From Aptenodytes patagonicus (lineage: Eukaryota; Chordata; Aves; Sphenisciformes; Spheniscidae), in assembly GCF_965638725.1 (NCBI RefSeq), contig NC_134950.1, forward strand, positions 23,340,932 to 23,404,931: 64,000 nucleotides of DNA, in the 5' to 3' direction. Within the stretch, counting starts at the first letter, position 1. Each line of letters begins with the position of its first letter. A program made the position numbers and the translations under genes. Positions 36,561 to 47,450 of this stretch are shown piece after piece. The notes beneath the pieces were generated by a model. The model ran no database searches. It was not told the origin of the DNA and was given only the letters and a program-made list of their open reading frames with translations.

Positions 36561-39500
36561 TGCTTTCGGCCCGGGTTCCTATCCACCAGCCCTCAGCCCC
36601 CTCACTCAGGCAGCTCAGACAAAGCACGTTCATGCTACAGAGTGTTTGGAAGAGCGGCTGATACCGGCACTCCCCACCCTCTCCACCTCCCGGTACGCCA
36701 GAGGAGGACAGATATGACATACTTCACATGTAAAGCATCTGAAGTGCGTCACTGCAAAAGGCCTTTCTTCCTCTTCTGTCCCTCCTCGTGCAGTGACCTG
36801 GGCTCAGCGGGGAGCCTCACTTCCCCTCTCGGCTGTGCCTACACAAACCTGGCTGCAGTTTTTCCCCTGGTTTGTGCTGAGGCAGTGGAAAAACAGATAA
36901 ATTGCATCTTCCATGTCCAGACCATGAAGTTAGGCAGGTGGAGCTTAACTACTCCTTCAGAGGGAAGGAAGCCACTGAAGACCTTGCACATGAGGTTTCC
37001 CCCTCCATGCCAGCTAAAAAAGCAGAATGAGGATATGCTATGTGCCAGTCGTGCTCTCCTTTATATCGTCTCTCCCACCAAAAACTATGGTTGAAGTTTC
37101 TAGGAAATGGGGAATAATATTCGCTCAGCCTTCATTTGTGGATGAGCTCACTTCTTCTTTTCTCCGATTTCTCTTTGCAGCAGGCTCCTGTCAGCGGTAC
37201 CACCATTTCGCTGGCGGCTGCTTTGCATTTCTGTTGTTGGAAGTTTTTGGTTCTCGACCTCTTGCCCAATGTGTGGGCTTTGCTCTGCGGTCCCTCTTTG
37301 ACACCATGCCACCATCCCTTGCCCTTTTACAGTGGTCTCTATCAGGTTCACTAGAGCTTTAATGATGGGAAATCCAGCTGGTCACTGGAGGGCATTGCAG
37401 ACCTCTTCAGAGCAAATCCTTGGAGTGATGCTGAGGAAGGGCTTTATGAAGTTTGCAGCACAACAGATGAATACGCAGTGACTCCTCCAGAAGAAAATCC
37501 AAGACACCTTTATGAATCTTACAGGTGGATGTTGAGGTGTGACAATTAAAAACTAGTGACTTCTTGCCTATTTTTGTGGTTTTATGTAGTCCATGGGTAA
37601 GAGCTGTGTATGGGTTATATGTACTCAAAAAGTCATTTAACTGAATGTGCATCTGTCCTACAAATAGTGCGTGCGTGCATTTAATACCACTGAAGCTAGC
37701 AGAGTATCAATCTCATTTGAGTCTTTTTCCTCTATAACACAGCTGATTACCAAAAAATGAAAATACGATGGAAGAACTCTCTTCTACAACCTCTTCTGGC
37801 CAGACAGGACAGTGTCACAGACCTCAGGTCTGTACAGAGCCCACAGCTCCTCACACCTATGGTGGCAGAGGACATCAGCTACCTTCTAAGAGTCACCTCC
37901 TACGCTCCAGGTGCAACAGGAATAGCTCCAGGCAGGGGAATTGTGTTCCCAGGCAGAGTAAGACTGAGGGACAGATATAAACACTCTTCTCTGTCCTCTG
38001 AAGAGTCCCTGGGAAAGATAATGCAGGCTTGATCTGCTTTAGCTCTTCCAGAGACACCTTTCCTCACCTCTTTTAGCATCTGTTGGGTGCCTGCAACCAG
38101 GAGTCTCCCAGGAAGGGAAGAGGTGAGAAGCCACTGTGGAGTGGCTCCTGCAAGAGACAAGGATGAATCTGGGTGAAGGAAGAAGGCTGACTTTCTGGAT
38201 ATGGAAGTACCTATAGCATGAGGCCAAGGTTTGGTTTTGTGTCCTCTAGGGACATGCAGGAGTGACAAACTGAGGATTGGTGGATTCTCCCTGGGAACAG
38301 GGAGACTCTTGGACCATACAGCAAGCAGCCTCCGTCCTTGCCTCACTAGCATTTGCTTCCTTGCTGTCTCTAGGGCTGGATTTCATTTATTAAGACCAAG
38401 GTCCAAACCTATGGAAAGAATTAGGCACTTCAAGTAGTCCCTAGCTGGGAAGCGGGCACCCAAATCCACAATTTAGGTCCTCAAAACCACTCTTGGGCTG
38501 CCTCATTCTGGAAGATGCCTGAGGTCCACCAGCATCTGAGTTTTTCACATTCGCATTGCCCAGCGTCCCAGGTGAACATGCATTGCCAGAAGCCTCATGG
38601 ACCCCTGTGGACCCCCACTAAGCATCCCTCTGGTGCCCAGACTGCCCTTAGGACAACAGCATGGGCTTTTCTCCCTGCAAGACCTCAGCCCTGTAGTTGT
38701 CCTCAGAGCCACTCCACCAAAGTGGGCAGGGGCTGAGTGCCTGCAGAAAGTGGGGGTCCTGGCACTTTTCCTTCTGTCTGTTCAGTTTGGTCTCTTTCTC
38801 TCTGAGAGGACACAGGTGCCGAGGCGTCCTGGCTCAGGAGCTTTCCAACTCCATGGGGACAACTCCTGTCCTCCCCTGGGCCTGCCCCACTTTGCCTGGC
38901 TCTCCCACAGCTCTGCCAGTGCAGGAGCAGCTCAAAGGCCTGGGAAAACTGGTGCCTGCGTCTTTCACTTATGAACCCTCAGCACCAAGTCCAGGAACTG
39001 TATAAAATGTATATTAACTAAACATTATAGGCAATTTATATATTTTATGCCCAGTTGATCTTTAAATACTCCTAGGTCATGGATATCCTTAGAATTGGCT
39101 ATTTGCAGAGGTCTGTCTGTTGACCAGCGCATTAAAATTTGTTGTTTAATCTTGCCACTGAGCTCATGAAAAAACCAGGAGCAAATTTGCATTCATCTCC
39201 CGCCTGTCCTTGTCTGCTCAGAAGAATGAAGTAAGTACAGTGAAGCCAACATCTAGGAAATACAAGAGTATCAAGGTCAACATTTGAAAACTATATGGGA
39301 GTTTGAAAATGAGAGCTAGAGCTTTCATTCCTGATGTGCTCACACAGCTTCACACAGTGTTATAGTCATCTCATTTTTTTGTGAGGGGTTCATAAGTCTC
39401 CACTGCCCAATGAAGATACTGCTGATAGCCTGATGCTGCAGGAGTGCTCACAGTGTAAGTCAGAGTTCTAAAAATGGTCCCCAGCTGCTTTTCAGACTGT

Positions 39501-41455
39501 AGCATCAGCGCAGAAACAAAGCAGGGAAGGATCTCGAATACAAAAGATGTGGTGCCTGCTCAGTCATAAAGACCTAGTGAAAACATGGCCATATTCTATG
39601 ATCTTTTATGAAAACACGTTGTTTAGAAAAATTACAATTTCCTTGTGAAGCATGAAATCCAGTAGAAAGGCAAGCTAATGACCAGTAACCTGCGGCTCCT
39701 TCACTCAGTGCTGTGGCACCCTGCCCTAGCGGGTGTCCCTCTGCCAAGCCCACAGCCCCTGCAGCCCCTGCAGGAGCCCTCGGCTTTCCCCCCGCTGCCC
39801 CAGCGAACTCCTTGCCACTCCATACAAGTGCCATTTGGGAGAACACCCCGTCCCCTGTCTCCTGGGAGACCCCAGGTCTCGGGAATGCTGCCAGGCTCCA
39901 GCAATTCGGGGATGATTCCTCCTTTGTCCCAGTCCTCATCTCCCCCGCAGCCGCCAGACCCCTTGGTTTGCTCCTCAGCAGCAAACGGATGGTCGCGTTC
40001 ATTACAAGGGGACAGGGGCTCACTCTGGAGACCCTGGCGACCTCATACCGGTTTCTGTGGGTATTGTGACATACCTGGGACACAGATGAAGTCAAAATGC
40101 CTTTAACCGCACTAGGAAGCGACAAAGCGCTCTCTGCAGGTGCCTGTCTCCCTTCTGTCACCGTAGCAGGGGCTGAGGCACCGTGCATAGGATCATGCCT
40201 AGCCTTTGGATGTGGGCTTTAGGGGCCATGATTAAGCATATCTTATATATAGTTATATAGTCATACACTCATATAGTTAAAACCCATTTCAGACCATTAT
40301 CAGTGAGCTCCGAGACTTGAAGAGCATGAAAAAAATCCCTGAGTTATTCTGGTTCCAGACTGAAGGGATGCCAAATTCAGGATTTTTAATAGGATTTCTC
40401 CTTACATGTTCTCTGACTTCATACAACCTCTGCTGTGTTCACATCAATTGATTTCTTTTCATGTGAATTTATTTACAGAAACACTTGCTCCACTTTCTCT
40501 GCATGACCCACCTGTGTTCAGATAAGCTTTTTTGGCTCAGAAATGGGACAGGTTTGGTTCTCTGCTTTCAGACTCAGCACGTTTGCAAAACGCTTAGTGA
40601 CAATAGACATATTTTAAAGTTAATTACTGAAGAGAGATTGAATAGGGTTTTTTTTCATATTCCTGCAAATATGCCCCACGCCTCTATTTCAAATATTGTA
40701 CTTTTAGTTACCCAGGCCCTTGTCCAACAACTTTTAATGTCAGTGGAAAAGCTGACGCTGTCTGCAGGGGCTGTTGGATTAAGCATTACAGTGCAATAGC
40801 ACTGACACTTGCAAGATTTTTTAAGCTGCTCTAACTCGCGTTATCCCAAGGTGTGGGGCTGGTTGTGTCCCTGGCTCCTTGTATAAGAGGGGGGCAGCCC
40901 GGGGGGGGCCCTGGCACCACGTTCCTCATTGCCATCCAGTTTCCTAGCTTCTCACTTTACAGTAATTAAGATGTTTAGTCCCTACTGCTCCAGCGGGGGC
41001 TGTTACCAACCAGCAAAATGATAAGAAATAAGCAGACGTGAGGCCAGGCAATCTTGCAAGGCAGCTGGCAGTGGCTGGAAAACCTTTGTAAAGGCTCCTG
41101 CCACTCGCCTCCCAAACACTCCTGTAAGTCAGCGATTAAGTGCTCAGGTGGCAGATTAGGGGAGGCTGCTGGGGACAGCTCTCCTGAGCCGCCACTGGCA
41201 GCACAGGCAGAGGCGTGAACGGGCGCAGGCAGCAGCATGTGTCTCCTGAAGGGCTGCAAATGTGTGAAACAGGGCTCTCAAATCATCGTGTCAGTGCCTG
41301 AATGTACCAGAGATGCTTTTTTGTGCCAACACAGGCTGGGTGAGAAGAAAACTACAGCCAGGTCTTGAGCCAGCTTTTGAAAACCACCCCCAGCCAGGCG
41401 CGCTCTCTGATGCCACCATCCCTGCTGGAGCAGAGCTTTCCTTAGGAAACGTGCA

Positions 41456-41492
41456 TCCTCCTCCTCCTCCTCCTTTTCCTCCTCCTGCTCCT
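41456..41492. repeat. Imperfect (TCC)n trinucleotide repeat
   Basis: The tract is mostly TCC units interrupted by TTT and TGC. The complementary strand is a polypurine run, read as Glu-rich in a fortuitous minus-strand frame. Confidence 0.9.
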
Positions 41493-43149
41493 CGCTGCCC
41501 ATCTAGGGGGTCCCACTTCGCAGCGCTCAGCCACAGCCTGGCTGTCTGTCCTCGTCCCCAGAGCCAGCTGATATTGGCAGTACATCCCTGCTCCTGATAG
41601 TTATTAAGCTGATACTAATTTAGAAAAACATTCCTAGAATTTAGGTGAAATCTTGATGTTTTGCATTTAAAGAGGACTCGCTGTTCTGCAAAGCAGCTAA
41701 AAGGCTGTGCAGGAGCCCTTTTACACAGAGGTTGGTCCAGGACCTCCCTGGGGTGCAGTAAGCCATCTTTCATAATTGGGTATGGGCCTCTGGGTGAAGG
41801 GACCTGCCCTGGTCAGAGACCCACGAGGGCCATCACTTCCCATCACTCTGTTTGCGATGACAGTGGGTGCTGAGCTGTGCCATGCACTTGTGTCCCTGGG
41901 CTGCACAGGCTACAAGTGCGCAGGTTATTTCGCGTCCTTCCTGCCCTCCTGCTTCTGTGGAGGGCAGGAACTGCTGGCACCTTTTCTTCTTGGGATATGT
42001 CGTTCAAGGGTGGCTTCTCATCGAAAGGAAAACAGGTTCACTTCTGATTAGTGCTCAAAATAATAACAATGCTCTGTCTAGGCAGGGTTTTAAAAGGCAA
42101 GGTGGGAGGATTAGAAACAGAAATAGATAGATGCACAATGTTTTGCAGTGTAGGTAAACCTTTAGTAGGGAGCAAGGCCGCTGGGAGGGGGATGCCAAAC
42201 CTGCCTGTCCCAGCATGTCTGTGATCCTGCTATGATGTCTCTGGCACTGGACACACGCTGAAAACAAGCCCCAGTCTCCTGAACTGGTTAAGTATGTCAG
42301 CACAGTGGAGTTGGGCTGAAGCACCTTTAACAATCTGACTCTGGATATGTTTCCACCCTTCATGGTCCAAAATCTGTCTCTAGCTATGGTGAGCTAAGTA
42401 GTACGTGTCTGAGAAAACAAATTGTTTCCAAATGTTTCAGGGTTGTTCATAAACACTGTCCGTATAAAGAAGTCTCATAAATATTCCTGAGACTTTACCA
42501 CTAACCTCTGATATAATTCATTTACTGAAATCAGGGTCTGACTTGCAGCCATAACTCTGTACCCTGAACCACTGCAGATGTAAACAGTATTTAGATGGAG
42601 CAACATCTTCCTCAGCTTTCTTGAGGTGCTCTCTCAGGGTTGTTTTCGGCTTTGGGTACCGGCATAAATTCCTTCAGATACACAACGTGCCCTCCGCAAC
42701 AGCTGTGTACCTGTCCCACAGTCTTTCATCCTGCTATTGATTACATCTGGACAAGCTTCACCGGGCAGGAAAACCAAGTAAGAGAAGGAATGAACTGTGT
42801 GTTGAAGGCTCTGGCAGAAGGTAGGAGCTGCATTACAATTACATTGTATTTCTATAACAGGGTCTCTGGTGGTACCACTAATGAAAATAACTACCCTATT
42901 TAATGCTTCAGTGCATTCTCCCCTGGTCCACGGTAAAAGTCATTTGTATCATAACGATGTGGAAGGAGCAGGGACCTTTGGGCTGCCCAAACTCCACTGG
43001 TTTTGGTCCTGGTCAGCCCCAGTTCCATGTGATGCAACTTGAGCCTGTCCTGGATCCAGCCGCTCTTTGGTACTCCAGGGAACCTCCAGTGATCTGGGCA
43101 GAGTTACTCCTCGCTTGCACCCACATAAGTAGGAATGGGACTGCAGATG

Positions 43150-43150
43150 A

Positions 43151-43184
<34 letters not shown>

Positions 43185-43185
43185 T
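43150..43185. repeat. (AT)n followed by 19 T
   Basis: Nine AT units pass straight into a run of 19 T (43167-43185). On the minus strand this would be an A-tail followed by an AT repeat, but no retroelement or transcript body is recognisable next to it, so it is listed as low complexity. Confidence 0.9.
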
Positions 43186-44040
43186 AAAGCTGACTGGGTA
43201 ACAGAGCCAGAAACAGAGACAGCTTTAGTTATAGTGAAATACTAGAGTTTTCCAGACTTCTGACACAGCTTTATCCTGTGAGCCCTAACTTCTGGAGTGT
43301 CACTAGTCCTCCCGTTTAGTAGGTTGCAACGGGAGCTAATTTCAGCACACACAGGACAGGCAGGAATGCCCTCCAAGCCAGGCCCCAGTGCTGGTGTTGG
43401 TTTAGCTGGGCTCCTGGCCAGGAGCACTGGCTCGCAGTGCTGGGGTAGGGGATGAACAGGGAACAGAGAGCTGTGAGGTCCATCTCAGCAGGTTTGTAGG
43501 TCTGTTACCTGTGCTCTGACCCAATTATATTGGGTTGTACATTATTTGGAGAGAAAGTAGCAGGAACAGCTAAGCTTTAACTTTAAGACTAAGAGGATGG
43601 AGCAGCATCTGGCACCTCAGCAAAAGCTCCCCACACACGTTGCCCAGGAGACCTTTGAGCAGCAGAACCCCCAGAGAAGACAGAGTTGAGCTGGAGGTAA
43701 AAGTAGCCACCAAACTGAGGAAAATTATCTGCCTGGAAAGCTGTAAAAATGGCAAACAACTTTTCCACTTACCTTGCCTCTTGCATCTTTTGGAGAAGAA
43801 GGATGAACAACTAGTTCACGCAAGATGCTGAGGGGCTGTAGGTCTTCTTGATTGCAGGAAAACCACCTGAAACTTCAGGGCTTCGTCTTGAAAAGTGCTC
43901 CAGACAGCATGGGAAATAGCTCTCCATGCCTGATAGAGGCTTGAAGTATTCTCTGGGACTACGGTTTGTGCTGGAGGATAGCCCAGGGACATGCAGCAGG
44001 CTGCACACACCAGCGGAGTCAGTCCCAGCTCCAGCATGGT

Positions 44041-44095
44041 TGTCCTGGGTCTGGCTGGGATGGAGTTAACTTCCTTAGGTCAATCCACCACAACA
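44041..44095 (+). mobile_element. 55-bp mini-LTR: both LTR ends, middle deleted
   Basis: It begins TGTCCTGGGTCTGGCTGGGA and continues TGGAGTTAAC, closely matching the first 35 bases of the LTR at 23838. It then jumps to TCAATCCACCACAACA, matching the LTR end at about 24383-24398. About 500 bp between the termini are missing. It therefore looks like a solo LTR that lost its interior. Flanks (ATGGT on the left, GTTAT on the right) do not form a convincing target duplication. Confidence 0.7.
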
Positions 44096-45069
44096 GTTAT
44101 TAAGAGGCTGTGGAGTCACTGTGCACAGGGGAGAAAATTAGGCCAATAGCTTTCCCAACGTGCAAAATGCTCCAGGATGTAGAGGACTCTTCTAAAAGTC
44201 TCTGCCTTTCTTGTATTACCCTGGTGTTGAAAATGCTGTAGCTCACTGGAAGATTCATGTTTTTCTTGCCAACTTGCCAGTTTCAATAATTTTGACACCT
44301 TGTGGCTTGTTTCACATAACCTTTGGATTATGTGAGCTCCAGCAGGACTCCTAGTGCGAGTAAGGCTGCAGGAGAGGAGTGCAGCTGGCTTGGTTACCTT
44401 CTGCAATGGCAGTATGCCAGGCTGGGAACCATGTCCAGGATCTGCTATACTGTATATTAGCAGGAATGGAAAATTGCTCCTTTTGCCCTATTTGCCAATC
44501 AAAATGGGATTTCTTTGAGCATGCTGTCTCTTTGAGCATGTCTTTGTCTCTCCTCTCACTGTCCCCCTCAAGTAGCTTTTGAAACCAGTGCCCAAATCCA
44601 GTCAGACTGGCAGAAGGGTGGAAATTTCAAGGAGAACAAGTTCCTCCATGTTTTGTGAAAACTGGTAGGTTATTAAAGGAAACCAGAATTAACAACCTTC
44701 TGCCCAAGGACACACGAGGAGAGTTCAGGTCTTCTTTATGCAGTTTAATCAGTTAAGACACACCGCTAGACTGGCCATGCCGCACGTGATGAAGTCCAGG
44801 GTTGCTACTGACATCATTTCTGGTCCAGCTAACATGTCCAAAACTGTCGATATGGAGTAGCAGGGGAGCTGAAGACAGAGTGTGACTGGCCTGCAAGCCC
44901 TGGGGATGAGCTGGGCACCCCATTGAGGCAGTTTGGAAATAGCAAAGGGAAGCTATAGGGAAATAGCAATAGGGAAGAACTGGAAGGATTTTGGAGCTGT
45001 ATGCAGATGTGGGGGAGGCTTGGGAGCCTTGTAGTGAAGAGTCATACGGGACATGGAGCAGGTCAGGAG
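44096..45069. other. Unique DNA between mini-LTR and CR1 sliver
   Basis: No gene is recognised. A 12-bp direct repeat (TCTTTGAGCATG at 44512-44523 and 44529-44540) is the only structure noticed. Confidence 0.5.
44512..44540. repeat. 12-bp direct repeat at 17-bp spacing
   Basis: TCTTTGAGCATG occurs at 44512-44523 and at 44529-44540, both identical, with CTGTC between them. Confidence 0.8.
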
Positions 45070-45115
45070 TCATAGAATCATTAAGGTTGGAAAAGACCTC
45101 TAAGATCATCGAGTC
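45070..45115 (-). mobile_element. CR1 3'-end sliver
   Basis: TCATAGAATCATTAAGGTTGG followed by AAAAGACCTCTAAGATCATC and GAGTC is the extreme 3' end of a minus-strand CR1, nearly identical to the same part of the copy at 31358. Only about 46 bp are present, so this is a very strongly 5'-truncated insertion. Confidence 0.92.
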
Positions 45116-45255
45116 ACTGCGGTGGGGAGCACAGGGGCCATAAGATTTGACTCTAGAGGAAACCAGGTTTCTCTCTTGGCTCCTGGAAATAACACTTTTT
45201 CAGTAATCAGATAACAGTGAGTTTGCTTTGGCATCGTAGGGAGAAAAAAAAAAGA

Positions 45256-45309
45256 TTTTTTTTTTTTTTCCATTTGCTTTGCCCCCCTTCATAGCAAAAT
45301 GGATTTATT
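45256..45309 (-). terminator. AATAAA and poly(A) tract on the minus strand
   Basis: TTTATT at 45304-45309 is AATAAA on the minus strand. A run of 14 T at 45256-45269 is a poly(A) tract 34 nt downstream on that strand. This is the arrangement left when a polyadenylated RNA is copied back into DNA, or a true 3' end beside an A-run. It lies about 210-270 nt downstream of the ORF at 45523-45771. Confidence 0.35.
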
Positions 45310-45522
45310 TCAACCAGTAGTGGGAATCAGTTCCTATTCATCCTAGGAGCTTCCACTGTTGCCTCTACTAGCATTATTTTCATTTTAGAGAAGCCTTTCT
45401 AATGGCTTATCTGCTTTGCTAGCTGTTTTAAAAATCAAAGGCAATGACCATGATAAGGCAAGGCAATGACATTTTCCCCTTCACTTTGGCCTACCCCCCT
45501 TCTTTTGATCAGCTACCTCGAT

Positions 45523-45771
45523 CTAGTCCTTGTCTGTCAGTGTCAGGGTGGCACTGACTTTCTCTGTTGTGTAGATGCCGATTACTATGTACCCCCAGCT
45601 TAACTGCTTTATGCTCTCTATGTTTATTGTTACTAATCCACCAAAGACCTTAAAATCCAATAAAATTTGCCCCTTGGCAACATGAAAATCTCCCTCATCC
45701 AATTCATCTTCCAACACAGAATTTCCAGGAGATAAATCCAGGCTCATTTTATATTGTTTTTGTTTTTGCAT
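45523..45771 (-). other. Unidentified 82-codon ORF with protein-like composition
   Basis: I do not recognise this frame. It stands out because it is rich in Asp, Glu, Lys, Ile, Val and Leu with few Cys, Pro or Arg, unlike the Ser/Pro/Cys-rich chance frames around it. The start is ATG at 45771; an in-frame TAG lies two codons upstream. The first dozen residues are Gln/Lys-rich (CAAAAA repeats); then comes an acidic segment (LEDELDEGDF), a hydrophobic alternating stretch suggesting beta strands, and the end TLTLTDKD. AATAAA and a poly(A) tract lie downstream on the same strand. It could be the last exon of an unknown gene (a CTAG acceptor lies just before the ATG codon region), a retrocopy, a relic of a viral insertion, or chance. 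Confidence 0.25.
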
Positions 45772-46299
45772 TGCCTAGTTATGAAATGTTGCATGACAAC
45801 AGTTTAAAACAGTGACTAATTACCAGCATAGTGGAACTTGCTTCTTTTGCCTTTTAGGAATGACTTCTCCTGTCTTTTTCCAGAACAGAAGTACCTTTCG
45901 GTAAAACAATTCAAAAGAGACAAATATGCAGACAGTTAAGAGAAGTCAAATACTTGAACTGTTTCTCCCTTTTATCATGGACTGTAGTTCCAGGGAATCA
46001 ATGCTCTTTGCCAAACACTTAACTTATCTTGAAAAAAAAAGTTCTGAGTCTGAGTCTAACCAACCCAACAGTAGGGTGAATAAGGAGATGTGTCATCGCC
46101 TCCTTTGCGTCCTCAGGGCAGTGCCTGTGAGACAAGCAGGATGTATTTGGGTTCAGTGATGGCCAGTGCTCCACACCCTTGTGCCTTTTTGGAAAACATT
46201 TTTAGCTCAGCCACTCTGACCAGAGCTGAAGGGAACGGTGCTAAGAACTGGCTTTGTTTCCTCCAGCCAGGTAGGCTTCCCATTCCCCAGGCATCTCCG

Positions 46300-47345
46300 T
46301 CTCTTTCTAGTTCAAGTTTGTCTGTCCATCCAGCTCTTCTCTGACACTATGACTATATTCCATGTTGGCAACATCTTCATCACCAGATTTCACCAGCACA
46401 ATATTGCTTTTTGTGCCTGATTAAATCAGAGCGCTCCCAAGCCTGGTCCTCAAGGAGCTCTGGTGGTGTCCATTTGCCAACCCCCTCCAGGCTCAGCAAG
46501 TTGTCGCTCGCTGGCCAGTTCCAATTCTTGTACTAAGTTGCATCATTTCCGTTTTAACTAATAATTTTCCACACTGTGCCAAGTCAGGTGGTTTAGCAGC
46601 ATCTAGGTAAATCTCATTTCCTTTGACCAGTAAAATTCTTTTATCAAAAATAGATATTGGCTAATCTGGACACATCTTTTTGATAAAGGTATGAGCTTGT
46701 ATTCTCTTCCTCTGTGTTGTTCTTCCCTTAAAATTTTGGTTTATGCTTTGCATGCTACGTAGACCAGATAAAAGGGCCTGTATTTGTGAGTATTACTTAC
46801 CGTCCTTTTATTAGAGACAGCCGGAACTACCCTGAAGTAGAAATATTTGTTAGAAATACTTGCTGCCAGACTTATAATTTCATTTGCTAGCTCTTTCATT
46901 ATTCTGTGATTCTTAGATACAGATCATCTGGTCTTTTGATTCAAGCACATTAAAACTCTTCAAATTTCATTCCATTTCAGGTTTGGTAATTTTCATCCCC
47001 ATATTCTTAGTTTAATTAGCTACCCTGTCTTTGACTCTCTGTTCATTGTCCTCTCTTACTGCAAACTGAGATGAAGGATTAAATTTCTTTTGGGACCATA
47101 CCTAGATCATCTTTAATTTGGATGTTACTCTGTCTGCACAATAACTCCTCTCTCTCTTTGTTCTCATCTTACTGGGCTGGCTCACAGCACTTAACTACTT
47201 GGGTGAGTTTCATTTCCAAAGTTAACACTGTTTCGGGGCAGCTCTTACTCGACCCATTTCAAAATTTTCAATCTCTTGTTCACTGGTTTTGGGTAACAGT
47301 TCATCAAATTCAGCATTAATAAAACATCACTCTCCTTCTTGAATC
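46300..47345 (-). mobile_element. Ancient CR1 LINE fragment (ORF2 reverse-transcriptase region)
   Basis: Read on the minus strand from high to low coordinates, the sequence follows the reverse-transcriptase part of CR1 ORF2, heavily mutated. The blocks are, in order, GAGTTTTAATGTGCTTGAAT with AAAAGACCAG (about 46930-46960), then GCTAGCAAATGAAATTATAA, a TTTTTGATAAAAG segment, AAAGGAAATGAGATTTACCT with AGATGCTG (the catalytic palm region, about 46600), AAATTATTAGTTAAAAC, GGAGGGGGTTGGC, AGAGCTCCTTGAGGACCAG and TTGCCAACATGGAATATAGT (about 46350). All frames are broken by stops and indels. It is far older than the copies at 10.5 and 31.4 kb. Ends are approximate. Confidence 0.7.
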
Positions 47346-47433
47346 TTCCTGAAGCAGATAAAATATGCAGCTGTAACGCCCTGCGCAGCCCTGGAGGGGA
47401 GAGAGCAGGGCTCTGCTCTCCGGCTGTGTGATG

Positions 47434-47450
47434 AAGCTCCAGGGGGCAGG
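47434..47450 (+). promoter_or_regulatory. Weak CTCF-like motif
   Basis: AAGCTCCAGGGGGCAGG contains the CCAGGGGGC core of the CTCF consensus but lacks the full flanking matches. It is listed only as a candidate insulator site. Confidence 0.15.

Larger units (their letters stand above)
36561..44040. other. Unique non-coding DNA, no gene recognised
   Basis: No exon, RNA gene or clear transposon. It includes a TCC trinucleotide stretch (41456-41492), an (AT)n/(T)n stretch (43150-43185) and a run of eight G at about 40900. Frames reach 204 codons at 39574-40188 on minus but have opposite-strand partners of similar length, which points to composition rather than coding. Confidence 0.55.

Noticed and set aside
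43150-43185. Poly(A) tail of a minus-strand retrocopy
   Set aside because: No transcript-like body, AATAAA or frame upstream on the minus strand; simple AT/T low complexity explains it.
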